From Mycobacterium neglectum (lineage in GTDB: Bacteria; Actinomycetota; Actinomycetes; Mycobacteriales; Mycobacteriaceae): DNA of 47,126 nt. Position 1 is the first letter of the stretch, and each line of letters starts with the position of its first letter. Location: NCBI RefSeq assembly GCF_002591975.1, contig NZ_NVQE01000044.1, positions 1 to 47,126 on the forward strand, read 5' to 3'. Below, one piece after another: positions 34,233-42,565 of this stretch. Made by a program: the position numbers and the translations under genes. The notes under the pieces are model-generated. The model saw only the letters and a list, made by a program, of their open reading frames with translations, had not been told where the DNA came from and searched no databases.

Positions 34233-34718
34233 CTATCGCACCGGCTTGAGGCGGATCGGCGTGCTCACGACGAGGCCCAGCGGGTCCAAATAGTCGGCCT
34301 GCGACGCGGGGCCCCACATCGCACCCCAGTGCAGGCAGGCGACTGCGGGGCAGCCGGCATGGCCGTCCTGCAGTTCGCCGAGCATCGTGCCCGCCTCGAC
34401 CCGCTGGCCGGCCCGCACGGACGCCGAAACGGGCTCATAGCTGGTGCGCAACCCGCCGGGATGGCCGACCGACACCACAGGCCGGCCGGCGAGCTCACCG
34501 GCGAACACCACGGTCCCTGGCGCCGCCGCGTACACCCGCTGATCCGGCACCCCGGCCAGATCGACGCCGCGGTGGCCGGGTTTCCAGTCAGGTGACGGGG
34601 CATCGAATGTGCGCATAACCGCTGGTCGTGGCCTCAGCGGCCATTCCAGTCGCTCGCCATCGGCGGAGGCCGGTGCTGCTAGGGCGAGGGCCGCCGCCAA
34701 CAGCGCTATCCATCGCAT
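34233..34718 (-). CDS. Secreted M23/LytM-type peptidase domain protein
   Basis: The 161-residue exported protein has a signal peptide (cut near APASAD) and one M23 domain, in the place of Rv2891. Zinc ligands H49 and D53 lie in GHRGVDLAG and H130 in CLHWGA. The first histidine of the usual HxH motif, which acts as general base, is a cysteine here (C128). Either the enzyme uses a different base or it is a non-catalytic wall-binding or activator protein. GTVVFAGELAGRPVVSVGHPGGLRTSY is typical of the fold. It is divergent from rpsB. Confidence 0.85.
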   Translation of the reverse strand: MRWIALLAAALALAAPASADGERLEWPLRPRPAVMRTFDAPSPDWKPGHRGVDLAGVPDQRVYAAAPGTVVFAGELAGRPVVSVGHPGGLRTSYEPVSASVRAGQRVEAGTMLGELQDGHAGCPAVACLHWGAMWGPASQADYLDPLGLVVSTPIRLKPVR

Positions 34719-34893
34719 GATCCCAGCTCACCGTGACGGGCCGCCGCCAGGCCAGCCGCCGGCCGCGATCTGTGGACCGCCAGGTCACTGTGGAAAAAGC
34801 ACCCGTTTCAGCGTGTAAACTCCTATCCGCAGCTCGCTTGCGCGGGCTGACTTCGCGTGTCTGCACATGACCCGGTTCCAACAAGGTCAATCC

Positions 34894-34932
34894 GGATGCC
34901 AACGGTCCCGTCTCACCGACGGGTTGGCATCC
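34894..34932 (+). promoter_or_regulatory. Structured leader hairpin of rpsB
   Basis: GGATGCCAA (34894-34902) pairs with TTGGCATCC (34924-34932), and CCCGTC (34907-34912) pairs with GACGGG (34918-34923). This gives 15 base pairs with a 4-base bulge (CGGT) on the left and a 5-base loop. It ends 69 bases before the rpsB start and has no U-tract after it. An S2-binding autoregulatory leader is the natural guess. A -10-like TAAACT (34816-34821) would place it within the transcript. Confidence 0.6.
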
Positions 34933-35001
34933 CAGCGGGCACCAGGGTTCGGCATCACCCCGACGCCGGACGACAACCGACAACCAGAGGACATGGCCGA
35001 T

Positions 35002-35847
35002 ATGGCTGTTGTAACCATGAAGCAGCTGCTTGACAGCGGCACCCACTTCGGGCATCAGACCCGTCGCTGGAATCCCAAGATGAAGCGGTTCATCTTCACC
35101 GACCGCAACGGCATCTACATCATCGATCTGCAGCAGACGCTGACATACATCGACAAAGCCTACGAGTTCGTGAAAGAGACTGTCGCCCATGGCGGCAGCA
35201 TCATGTTCGTCGGCACCAAGAAGCAGGCTCAGGAGTCGATCGCCGAAGAGGCGACCCGCGTCGGCATGCCCTACGTGAACCAGCGCTGGCTCGGCGGCAT
35301 GCTCACCAACTTCTCGACCGTGCACAAGCGCCTGCAGCGCCTCAAGGAACTCGAGGCCATGGAGCAGACCGGTGGCTTCGAGGGTCGCACCAAGAAGGAA
35401 ATCTTGATGCTGACCCGCGAGAAGAACAAGCTCGAGCGGTCCCTCGGCGGTATCCGCGACATGCAGAAGGTGCCTTCGGCAATCTGGGTCGTGGACACCA
35501 ACAAGGAGCACCTCGCGGTCGCGGAGGCTCGCAAGCTGAACATCCCGATCATCGCGATCCTCGACACCAACTGCGATCCCGATCTCGTCGACTACCCGAT
35601 TCCGGGCAACGATGACGCGATCCGCTCGGCCGCACTGCTGACCAAGGTGGTGGCCTCCGCGGTCGCCGAGGGTCTACAGGCCCGCGCAGGCGCAGGCCGT
35701 GACGGTGACAAGCCCGAGGCCGAGGGTGCCGAGCCGCTCGCCGAGTGGGAGCAGGAACTGCTCGCCGGTGCGACCGCATCCACCCAGGCCGGTGCGGCTG
35801 GCGGGGCCGAAGCCGCCCCCGCCACCGAGACACCCCAAGAGTCATAG
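35002..35847 (+). CDS. rpsB: 30S ribosomal protein S2
   Basis: The 281-residue protein starts MAVVTMKQLLDSGTHFGHQTRRWNPKM, identical to the mycobacterial S2 start. It has LGGMLTNFSTV, AIWVVDTNKEH and LDTNCDPDLVDYPIPGNDDAIRS, plus an acidic/alanine-rich C-terminal tail usual in actinobacteria. I chose ATG 35002, with AGAGG eleven bases upstream; ATG 34993 is only two bases from that site. tsf follows after 12 bases, the classic rpsB-tsf operon. S2 sits on the small subunit near the mRNA exit. Confidence 0.98.
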   Translation: MAVVTMKQLLDSGTHFGHQTRRWNPKMKRFIFTDRNGIYIIDLQQTLTYIDKAYEFVKETVAHGGSIMFVGTKKQAQESIAEEATRVGMPYVNQRWLGGMLTNFSTVHKRLQRLKELEAMEQTGGFEGRTKKEILMLTREKNKLERSLGGIRDMQKVPSAIWVVDTNKEHLAVAEARKLNIPIIAILDTNCDPDLVDYPIPGNDDAIRSAALLTKVVASAVAEGLQARAGAGRDGDKPEAEGAEPLAEWEQELLAGATASTQAGAAGGAEAAPATETPQES

Positions 35848-35859
35848 GGAAAGGCTGAT

Positions 35860-36675
35860 ATGGCGAACTACACCGCTGCCGATGTGAAGCGCCTTCGCGA
35901 CCTCACCGGCGCCGGCATGCTCGACTCCAAGAACGCACTTGTCGAAGCCGACGGCGACTTCGACAAGGCGGTCGAACTTCTTCGCATCAAGGGCGCCAAG
36001 GACATCGGAAAGCGCGCTGAGCGTGCGACCGCCGAGGGCCTCGTCGCTGCGAAGGACGGTGCGCTGATCGAGCTGAACTCGGAAACCGACTTCGTCGCGA
36101 AGAACGCCGAGTTCCAGTCTGTTGCCGACCAGATCGTGGCCGCCGCTGCCGCGGCAAAGGCAACCGACATCGAGGCACTCAAGGCCGCGAAGGTCGGGGA
36201 CACCACGGTCGAGCAGATCATTGCCGACCTGTCGGCGAAGATCGGCGAGAAGCTCGAACTGCGCCGTGTCGCCTACTTCGACGGCACCGTCGAGACGTAC
36301 CTGCACAAGCGTGCCGCCGACCTGCCGCCGGCTGTGGGTGTGCTGGTCGAGTACGCGGGGTCGAACAAGGACGCGGCGCACGCCGTGGCACTGCAGATCG
36401 CGGCGTTGAAGGCGAAGTACCTCACGCGTGAGGACGTGCCCGAGGACATCGTCGCCAACGAGCGACGCATCGCCGAGGAGACGGCCAAGGAAGAGGGCAA
36501 GCCCGAGCAGGCGCTGCCCAAGATCGTCGAAGGCCGGGTCACCGGTTTCTACAAGGACGTCGTGCTGCTGGATCAGCCGTCGGTGTCCGATAACAAGAAG
36601 ACGGTGAAGGCGCTGCTCGACGAGGCGGGCGTTACCGTCACGCGGTTCGTGCGCTTCGAGGTCGGCCAGGCGTAA
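35860..36675 (+). CDS. tsf: Elongation factor Ts
   Basis: The 271-residue nucleotide-exchange factor reloads EF-Tu with GTP. It begins MANYTAADVKRLRDLTGAGMLDSKNAL (UBA-like N-terminal domain) and has SETDFVAKN, the segment that enters EF-Tu. Two core domains follow, and the C-terminal FYKDVVLLDQPSVSDNKKTV is as in the M. tuberculosis protein (Rv2889c). It closes the rpsB-tsf operon and is followed directly by a strong terminator. Confidence 0.98.
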   Translation: MANYTAADVKRLRDLTGAGMLDSKNALVEADGDFDKAVELLRIKGAKDIGKRAERATAEGLVAAKDGALIELNSETDFVAKNAEFQSVADQIVAAAAAAKATDIEALKAAKVGDTTVEQIIADLSAKIGEKLELRRVAYFDGTVETYLHKRAADLPPAVGVLVEYAGSNKDAAHAVALQIAALKAKYLTREDVPEDIVANERRIAEETAKEEGKPEQALPKIVEGRVTGFYKDVVLLDQPSVSDNKKTVKALLDEAGVTVTRFVRFEVGQA

Positions 36676-36690
36676 CCTCGCTCTATCGCG

Positions 36691-36718
36691 AAGACCCCCA
36701 GGTTTCTGGGGGTCTTTT
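36691..36718 (+). terminator. Intrinsic terminator after tsf
   Basis: An 11-bp perfect stem, AAGACCCCCAG (36691-36701) with CTGGGGGTCTT (36706-36716), and a 4-base loop is followed by a T-rich run (TTTTGCGTTT). It is the clearest Rho-independent terminator in the window. Confidence 0.93.
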
Positions 36719-36790
36719 GCGTTTCTCGCCCATGGGCGGCAATGCCGCACATTCGTACGTCGCGGTGGTACGACTTGGTACCGTCGCTAC

Positions 36791-38233
36791 ATGACACGTG
36801 GTGATGAGGCCATCGGCCGAAGCGCAGACGGCCGATGCCATGCCTTCGGCGACGACGCCCTTGGCGACCTTGACGCCGTCGGCCTCGTCGAGGCTTTGCG
36901 GGCGGGCACCGTATCGGCCGCCGAACTCATCGATGCGGCGATCGCCCGCACCGAGGCCGTCAACCCGGCGCTGAACGGTCTGGCGTTCGAGGCGTACGAC
37001 CGTGCCCGGATGCGCGCCGCTGCGACGAGAGCCTTCGGCGGCTACTTCGACGGGGTGCCGTCCTTCATCAAGGACAACGTCGCCGTCAAGGGCTGGCCCA
37101 CGATGCAGGGCACCGATGCGTGGGACCCGCACCCCATGTCCGCGGACGGGGCATTCGCTCGAGTGTTCCTCGGCACCGGGCTGGTGCCGTTGGGCAAGAC
37201 GCAGATGTCGGAGTTCGGCTTTAGCGGTTCGGCCGAACATCCGCGCATCGGACCGGTGCGTAATCCGTGGAACACGGAGTACACCGCAGGCGCATCATCG
37301 TCGGGCTCCGCCGCGTTCGTCGCAGCCGGCGTCGTTCCGATCGCTCACGCCAACGACGGCGGCGGTTCGATCCGAATTCCAGCTGCCTGCAACGGCTTAG
37401 TCGGATTGAAGCCGACGCGTGGCCGCATCCCGCTGGACAAGGAGACGGCCCAGATGCCGCTTCACCTGGTGGCCAACGGTGTGGTGTCCCGATCGGTGCG
37501 CGATACCGCCGCGTTCCTACGTGAAGCCGAGCGCGTATATCGCAACCCCAAGCTCGCACCGATCGGCGATGTTACGCGGCCCAGCAAGCAGCGACTCCGC
37601 ATCGCCGTGTGCACGCAATCGATTTCGCGTGATTCGGCACCGGAGATCCGCGAGCTGACCCTGAAGACAGCGGCCATGCTGGAGGAACTGGGGCATCGGG
37701 TCACCGAGATCGATAACCCGGTCCCTGCCCGCTTCAAGGACGACTTCCTGGTCTACTGGTCGTTTTTGGCGATGGCGGTGGTCCGCGGGGGACGTCGGAT
37801 GTTCGGCCCCAGCTTCGATCGCACGCGCCTGGACAACATCACGCTCGGGTTGGACCGCAAGGCCGCGCGCAACCTGTACAGGGTGCCGCTGGCCATTCGT
37901 AGGCTATCCGCGTCATACCGCATCACTGCCAGACTGGGCGAGCAATACGACTCCGTGTTGATGCCCACGCTCGCCGAGGCCACACCACCGATCGGTCACC
38001 TCGACCCGTTGCAGGACTTCGACACCGTGATGGAACGACTTGTCGACTGGGCGGCGTTCACCCCTCTGCAGAACGCGACCGGCGATCCTGCGATCTCGCT
38101 GCCGCTGGCGGAATCTTCTGCGGGCCTGCCGGTCGGCATGATGCTGTCGAGTCCGCGCGGCCGCGAGGCCCGCCTGCTGGAGTTGGCCTACGAACTCGAA
38201 GAGGCGCACCCGTGGGCGCGGATCCAGTCATGA
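36791..38233 (+). CDS. amiC: Amidase-signature family amidase (AmiC-like)
   Basis: The 480-residue amidase has the Ser-cisSer-Lys triad: K94 in SFIKDN, the cis-serine in AGASSSGSAAF (about S170) and the nucleophile S193 in DGGGSIRIPAACNGLVGLKPTRGR. Position and size agree with Rv2888c (amiC). The substrate is unknown; family members hydrolyse simple amides, nitrile-derived amides or amidated peptides. ATG at 36791 has no clear Shine-Dalgarno, and TACCGT seven bases upstream could be a -10 for a leaderless message. It overlaps the downstream methyltransferase by ATGA. Confidence 0.9.
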   Translation: MTRGDEAIGRSADGRCHAFGDDALGDLDAVGLVEALRAGTVSAAELIDAAIARTEAVNPALNGLAFEAYDRARMRAAATRAFGGYFDGVPSFIKDNVAVKGWPTMQGTDAWDPHPMSADGAFARVFLGTGLVPLGKTQMSEFGFSGSAEHPRIGPVRNPWNTEYTAGASSSGSAAFVAAGVVPIAHANDGGGSIRIPAACNGLVGLKPTRGRIPLDKETAQMPLHLVANGVVSRSVRDTAAFLREAERVYRNPKLAPIGDVTRPSKQRLRIAVCTQSISRDSAPEIRELTLKTAAMLEELGHRVTEIDNPVPARFKDDFLVYWSFLAMAVVRGGRRMFGPSFDRTRLDNITLGLDRKAARNLYRVPLAIRRLSASYRITARLGEQYDSVLMPTLAEATPPIGHLDPLQDFDTVMERLVDWAAFTPLQNATGDPAISLPLAESSAGLPVGMMLSSPRGREARLLELAYELEEAHPWARIQS

Positions 38234-38997
38234 CCCGCGACTACATCCTCGATCAGGGGTTCGCCCACGAGCGTGAACGGCTCTCCGGCATGGAGGCGCT
38301 ATGGGATCCGGGCAGTCGGGTGCTCCTCGACGACCTCGGCATCGGCCCGCGCTGGAAGTGTCTCGAGGTTGGCGCGGGCGGCGGATCGCTCGTCGAGTGG
38401 ATGGCGAGCCGCGGTGCTCATGTCACTGCCGTCGACATCGACACCCGATTCTTCGAGCACCTGGCCGGTGACTCGATCACGGTTCGCTGCATGGATATTC
38501 GCGAAGACGAGCTGCCTCTGGCCGAATTCGATCTGGTCCATTCGCGCCTTGTCCTCGAACATCTCACTGATCGGCGACAAATTCTCGACCGGTTGGCGAG
38601 CGCCCTGCGCCCCGGGGGCTGGATCGTCATCGAGGATTACGACTGGAGCGCCTTCCGCTTCGATGATGAAGACGAGCGATTCGGCAAGATCACCGATTCG
38701 ATTCTGGATTTCATGGCTCAAGCCGGATTCGAGCGAAACTACGGCAATCGTGTGATCGGCGACCTCGCCGGCGCCGGGTTCACCGAGGTCTGCGGCGAGG
38801 GCAGGGTTCGCATCATCGATTCCGACTCGCCGGGTTTCGATTTCTTCCGGTTGACCTTCGAAAGCCTTCGCGGTGGGCTCGTCGATGCCGGATTGATCAC
38901 AGCCGAGGACGCCGAGACGGCATCTGCCCGATTCAAGGAGGAACTCCGAGTGTGCACGCCGATGATGATGGCTGGGATCGGTCGACGGCCTCTCTGA
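38230..38997 (+). CDS. SAM-dependent class I methyltransferase
   Basis: The 255-residue methyltransferase has a motif I CLEVGAGGGSLVEWMA, an acidic end of strand 2 (VTAVDID), motif II-like MDIREDELPLAEFDLVHSR and LVLEHLTDRRQILDRLASALRPGGWIVIEDYDW, the strand-4/5 pattern of the UbiE/small-molecule type. The substrate is unknown. I chose ATG 38230, which overlaps the amidase stop (ATGA); a GTG at 38212 is possible. It ends two bases from the convergent glycerate kinase gene with no visible terminator. Confidence 0.85.
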   Translation: MTRDYILDQGFAHERERLSGMEALWDPGSRVLLDDLGIGPRWKCLEVGAGGGSLVEWMASRGAHVTAVDIDTRFFEHLAGDSITVRCMDIREDELPLAEFDLVHSRLVLEHLTDRRQILDRLASALRPGGWIVIEDYDWSAFRFDDEDERFGKITDSILDFMAQAGFERNYGNRVIGDLAGAGFTEVCGEGRVRIIDSDSPGFDFFRLTFESLRGGLVDAGLITAEDAETASARFKEELRVCTPMMMAGIGRRPL

Positions 38998-38999
38998 CG

Positions 39000-40127
39000 T
39001 CAGCCGATGATGTGGCGGCAGAAGTCGGCGGTGGCGCGCGTCAGGGATTGGGCGCCCTCGCGCAGCGCCTGCTCGATAGGTGTGCCCTCCGCGGTGATCG
39101 CGACGAGGCGCTCCACCCCGTGCTCCAGTAGCACCGAGGCATCGGGTGCCACGCGGCCTGCGAAGATGACTACCCGCGCGCCGGTCCGACCCGCGGTCTG
39201 GGCGACGCCGAAAGGTGTTTTGCCCATGACGGTTTGAGCGTCAACGCTACCTTCGCCCGTGAACACCCAGGCGGCGCCGCGGAGCGCGCGCTCGAGACCG
39301 ACGGTCTCGGCGACCTCGTCGACGCCGGGCTTGCTCTCGGCGCCGAGGAACTCGACCAGCGCGAAGCCCAAACCACCGGCAGCGCCGGCCCCCCGGCGCT
39401 GCGGGCTCGTCTTCCCCAGCGTAGTCGAGGTCACGGTGGCCAGCTGGGTCAGCGCGGATTCCAGAATCTCCACATCCGCTGGTGTGGCTCCCTTTTGAGG
39501 CCCGAACACCGCGGAGGCGCCGGTGGATCCCAGAAGTGGTGCGGTGACGTCGGAGGCCACGTGGATGCGGATATGCTCCAGCCGGGGGTCCAGACCGGAC
39601 ACGTCGATGCGGTCGAGGTGTCGCAGCGCGGCGCCGCCGGGTGCCAGCGGGGTGCCGTCGGCGCCGACGAACGACGCACCCAGCGCGGTGAGCATTCCGG
39701 CGCCGCCGTCGTTGGTGGCCGATCCACCGAGTCCGATCAGCAGCTCCTCGGCCCCGCGATCGAGTGCGGACCGGATGAGCTGACCGACACCGAAAGTACT
39801 GGCGCGCAACACGTCTCGCTGGTCCGGCGGAATGAGTTCCAGTCCGGAGGCGGCCGCCATTTCGATAACCGCCAGCTGACGAAGCGGGATGTAGCCGTAG
39901 CGTGCGTTGATCGGTCGGCCAAGCGGATCGAAGACTTCGGCCTCCACGTGCTGGCCATGCAGAGCGTCGACGACAGCGTCGACAGTGCCCTCTCCGCCGT
40001 CGGCCATGGGAACACCGACGCATTCGGCGTCGGGTATCACCTCGAGAACACCGGCACGCATCGCGGCGACCGCCTCGGTCGCGCTCATCGACTCCTTGAA
40101 CGAGTCAGGAGCCAGGACTATCTTCAT
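39000..40127 (-). CDS. Glycerate 2-kinase (GarK/GlxK family)
   Basis: The 375-residue kinase starts MKIVLAPDSFKESMSATEAVAAM, the signature of bacterial glycerate kinase type 1. It continues with PMADGGEGTVDAVV, ASGLELIPPDQRDVLRASTFGVGQLI, LLIGLGGSATNDGGAGM, GLDPRLEHIRIHVASDVTAPLLG, GAAGGLGFAL and VFTGEGSVDAQTVMGKTPFGVA. It phosphorylates D-glycerate to 2-phosphoglycerate, linking glycolate, allantoin or sugar-acid breakdown to glycolysis. Bases 40128-40222 separate it from the next gene on the same strand and hold nothing I recognise. Confidence 0.92.
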   Translation of the reverse strand: MKIVLAPDSFKESMSATEAVAAMRAGVLEVIPDAECVGVPMADGGEGTVDAVVDALHGQHVEAEVFDPLGRPINARYGYIPLRQLAVIEMAAASGLELIPPDQRDVLRASTFGVGQLIRSALDRGAEELLIGLGGSATNDGGAGMLTALGASFVGADGTPLAPGGAALRHLDRIDVSGLDPRLEHIRIHVASDVTAPLLGSTGASAVFGPQKGATPADVEILESALTQLATVTSTTLGKTSPQRRGAGAAGGLGFALVEFLGAESKPGVDEVAETVGLERALRGAAWVFTGEGSVDAQTVMGKTPFGVAQTAGRTGARVVIFAGRVAPDASVLLEHGVERLVAITAEGTPIEQALREGAQSLTRATADFCRHIIG

Positions 40128-40222
40128 CAACGGGATCAGCGTTCGGGTCAGTGAAAACGGACGACGTCTGGCCACAGTTGACCACACTGACGCTCTTGCT
40201 GCCAGCGCGACCCGACGTGGAG

Positions 40223-41200
40223 CTACCGCGTCCTGGCGACACCTTCGGCCATGACCGTCACGATCTCATGCATGATCGCGCTGATATGGAGCGCGGTGAT
40301 CTGCGCCGGGTCGAGATGGGGCACGAAGCACACCACGTCGCCGCCGACGACGTCCATACCGCGGAAGCTGCGCAAGATCTTCTGCATTTCCCGCATGGTC
40401 AGTCCGCCCGCCTCGGGGTCGGCGACGGCCGGTGCATCGCTTAGCGTCAGCACATCCAAATCAACTGTCACGTAGACCGGTCCGTCGCCCACCACGTTGC
40501 GAATCTCCTGCACCGCGGCGGGTATCCCGATGTCCTCGATCTCGGTGAGGGAAAGCAACCGGTAACCGGCATCCTTGGAGTAGTCGTCCATGTTCGGATG
40601 CACCATCGGGCCGTTGAGGCCGACGAGCACGTAACGGGACGCATCGATCAAGCCCTCTTCATTGCCGATCCGGAAGCCGTTCCCTGGATGGCAATGCACG
40701 CCCGCTGAATCGCCGTATGTATCGGTGTGCGAGTCGAAATGGATGATTCCGATCGGCCCCTTGCGTCGCGAGTTCGGGCCGGCGATCGCGCGCAGCACCG
40801 GAAGCGTGCAGGCGTGGTCTCCGCCCACGGTGAACGGAAGGACTCCGGCTGCATCCATCCGCGCGTAGAACTTCTCGATGTCGAGGACCGCTTGATCGGC
40901 GATTGTCGGTGTGGGAATCGGCACGTCGCCGAAATCTCGAATCCGCGCCAGCTCGAAGGGGTTGATCCCGAATTCGCGGTGTCCACGGTGATACGCCTGA
41001 GATCGGTGGCGGACGGCGCGGGGCGCCAGATACTGGGTCCGCTCGATTGGATTGACCGCCAGCGGTAGTCCCACCAACGCGATGTCGGCCTTGGTGAAAT
41101 CTGTCTCGATTTCGCAACCCAGCAACCTCGGGAAGCCGCTCCAGTAAAAGTACCCTTCGAGTAGATTCAGGGCCTCATCAGCGGTAGGTGTAAAGCTCAT
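40223..41200 (-). CDS. Ureohydrolase (agmatinase/guanidinobutyrase-like)
   Basis: The 325-residue arginase-fold hydrolase keeps the binuclear metal site: H129 (GGDHACTLP), D156, H158 and D160 (FDSHTDTYG), and D247 and D249 (VDLDVL). It would cleave a guanidino compound to urea and an amine. The loop residues that pick arginine, agmatine, guanidinobutyrate, formiminoglutamate or guanidine cannot be read by eye, so the substrate is open. I chose ATG 41200 (MSFTPTADEA). An inverted repeat lies upstream at 41266-41279. Confidence 0.85.
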   Translation of the reverse strand: MSFTPTADEALNLLEGYFYWSGFPRLLGCEIETDFTKADIALVGLPLAVNPIERTQYLAPRAVRHRSQAYHRGHREFGINPFELARIRDFGDVPIPTPTIADQAVLDIEKFYARMDAAGVLPFTVGGDHACTLPVLRAIAGPNSRRKGPIGIIHFDSHTDTYGDSAGVHCHPGNGFRIGNEEGLIDASRYVLVGLNGPMVHPNMDDYSKDAGYRLLSLTEIEDIGIPAAVQEIRNVVGDGPVYVTVDLDVLTLSDAPAVADPEAGGLTMREMQKILRSFRGMDVVGGDVVCFVPHLDPAQITALHISAIMHEIVTVMAEGVARTR

Positions 41201-41265
41201 AGCGGCGCACCCCTCGTCGTCGAGTGTGTGAGCAAAGGCGCGTCCGGCGCGCGCGCCTCTCGTTA

Positions 41266-41279
41266 CGACAAGATTGTCG
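41266..41279. promoter_or_regulatory. Inverted repeat upstream of ureohydrolase
   Basis: CGACAA-GA-TTGTCG has six-base perfect arms and a two-base centre. It lies 66 bases before the ureohydrolase start and after the MarR gene end. It has the form of an operator for a dimeric regulator. No regulator is linked to it. Confidence 0.4.
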
Positions 41280-41330
41280 CACGCGTCAGTTGTTTCGTTA
41301 ATGGGATAGGACACACCGCTTTCGCAGAGC

Positions 41331-41765
41331 CTAGTCCGAGCCGAGTGTCACGAGAACGCGCTTGAATTCGTGTTGCTGCTCGGCGGTCAATCCCGCCATC
41401 AGTTTCCGCTCGGCGGAACGCACTCCCGTCTCAGTGCGCTTCAGCAGGTCCTCGCCCTCGCGGGTCAACCGGGCGGGAAGTGACCGTCCCGACGTCACGC
41501 TTGCCGGCCGTGTGACCAGTCCGCGGTCTTCGAGGCGGCGCACCACCATATTCATCGCCTGCGGGGTGACGTTGGTGTAGCGGGCAAGTTCCGCATTGGT
41601 CCGGTCCGGGTACTTCGACAGGATCCGCAGGCAGATGTACTGCGGAAACGCGAGTCCCATCGGATCCAGGACGGCCGCGTTCACCTCTGCGCGCAGGGCG
41701 TTCGTCACCCGGGCCAGGAGATATCCCAGCGGCTGATCGTCGAGCAGGTCGTCCATATCAACCAT
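41331..41765 (-). CDS. MarR-family regulator (Rv2887-like)
   Basis: The protein of about 144 residues is a winged-helix MarR repressor, close in pattern to Rv2887: PLGYLLARVTNALRAEV, LAFPQYICLRILSKYPDRTNAELARYTNVTPQAMNMVVRRLEDRGLVTRP, SVTSGRSLPARLT and the C-terminal FKRVLVTLGSD. Rv2887 in M. tuberculosis is known to repress the methyltransferase gene Rv0560c and is lost in some drug-resistant mutants. Here a methyltransferase lies divergently just upstream with a palindrome between. The start is ATG 41765, or ATG 41756; neither has a good Shine-Dalgarno. Confidence 0.9.
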   Translation of the reverse strand: MVDMDDLLDDQPLGYLLARVTNALRAEVNAAVLDPMGLAFPQYICLRILSKYPDRTNAELARYTNVTPQAMNMVVRRLEDRGLVTRPASVTSGRSLPARLTREGEDLLKRTETGVRSAERKLMAGLTAEQQHEFKRVLVTLGSD

Positions 41766-41766
41766 C

Positions 41767-41795
41767 TTGACACATATCAATCAGATTGATATACC
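41767..41795 (+). promoter_or_regulatory. Methyltransferase promoter with MarR operator in the spacer
   Basis: TTGACA (41767-41772) and TATACC (41790-41795) are exactly 17 bases apart. The perfect palindrome ATATCAATC-A-GATTGATAT (41774-41792) fills the spacer and reaches into the -10. The ATG at 41802 is seven bases after the -10, so the message is probably leaderless. A bound MarR dimer would exclude RNA polymerase and probably also control its own gene. Confidence 0.8.
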
Positions 41796-41801
41796 GGATT
41801 C

Positions 41802-42479
41802 ATGACTCAACCCACGAATGAAATGTTCGAATCCGCCTACCGGGGCGAGGCGCCGGAGATGGCAGGGGTGAAGCCGCCGTGGAGCATCGGCGAGCCGCAA
41901 CCGGAGCTCGCGGTGCTGATCGAGCAGGGAAAATTCTCCGGCGACGTTCTCGATGCGGGTTGCGGCGAGGCGGCCATCTCGCTGTATCTGGCCGAAAAGG
42001 GATCCACCACGGTGGGGCTGGATCAGTCACCGACGGCGATCGAACTGGCGAAGGCGGAGGCGGCCAAGCGTGGCCTGGACAACGCCACCTTCGAGGTCGC
42101 CGACATCAGCGATTTCGGTGGCTACGACGGCCGGTTCAACACGATCGTCGACTCGACCCTGTTCCACTCGATGCCGGTGGAGCTACGCGAGGGCTACCAA
42201 CGGTCCATCGTGCGGGCCGCCGCCCCCGGCGCGTCGTACTTCGTGCTGGTATTCGACAAGGCCGGGATGCCCGACGGCCCGGCCAACCCGGTCACCGAGG
42301 ACGAATTGCGCGACATCGTGTCCAAATACTGGACCATCGACGAGATCAGGCCGGCGCGGATCCACGGCGTCTTCCCGGAGGGCTTCGAGCAGTTCTTTCC
42401 GGTGATCGACGTGCGGGATGAGCCAAAGGGCCGCAGGTCGGTGCCCGCCTTCCTGCTGACCGCACATTTGCCCGGCTAA
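41802..42479 (+). CDS. SAM-dependent methyltransferase, MarR-linked
   Basis: The 225-residue class I methyltransferase has FESAYRGEAPEMAGVKPPWSIGEPQPEL at its start, motif I LDAGCGEAAISLYLA (50-64), VGLDQSPTAIELA, ADISDFGGYDGRFNTIVDSTLFHSMP and a C-terminal FFPVIDV...FLLTAHLPG. The N-terminal PPWxIGxPQP pattern is shared with thiopurine/halide-type and Rv0560c-like methyltransferases that act on small molecules. It is divergent from a Rv2887-like MarR gene, so it is a candidate for drug or metabolite N- or S-methylation induced by an aromatic ligand. The start has no Shine-Dalgarno and fits a leaderless message. Confidence 0.85.
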   Translation: MTQPTNEMFESAYRGEAPEMAGVKPPWSIGEPQPELAVLIEQGKFSGDVLDAGCGEAAISLYLAEKGSTTVGLDQSPTAIELAKAEAAKRGLDNATFEVADISDFGGYDGRFNTIVDSTLFHSMPVELREGYQRSIVRAAAPGASYFVLVFDKAGMPDGPANPVTEDELRDIVSKYWTIDEIRPARIHGVFPEGFEQFFPVIDVRDEPKGRRSVPAFLLTAHLPG

Positions 42480-42565
42480 CGGCGACGCGCCACCCCGCCT
42501 AAGGGCCGGAGAGCCGCCATGAGGCAGGATTAGGGGAATCTCAGCGAGGACCCCGAAGGAGTCGG

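Noticed and set aside
41201..41330. Guanidine riboswitch before the ureohydrolase gene
   Set aside because: I could not find the conserved loops of known guanidine riboswitches; only a short DNA-type inverted repeat is visible.
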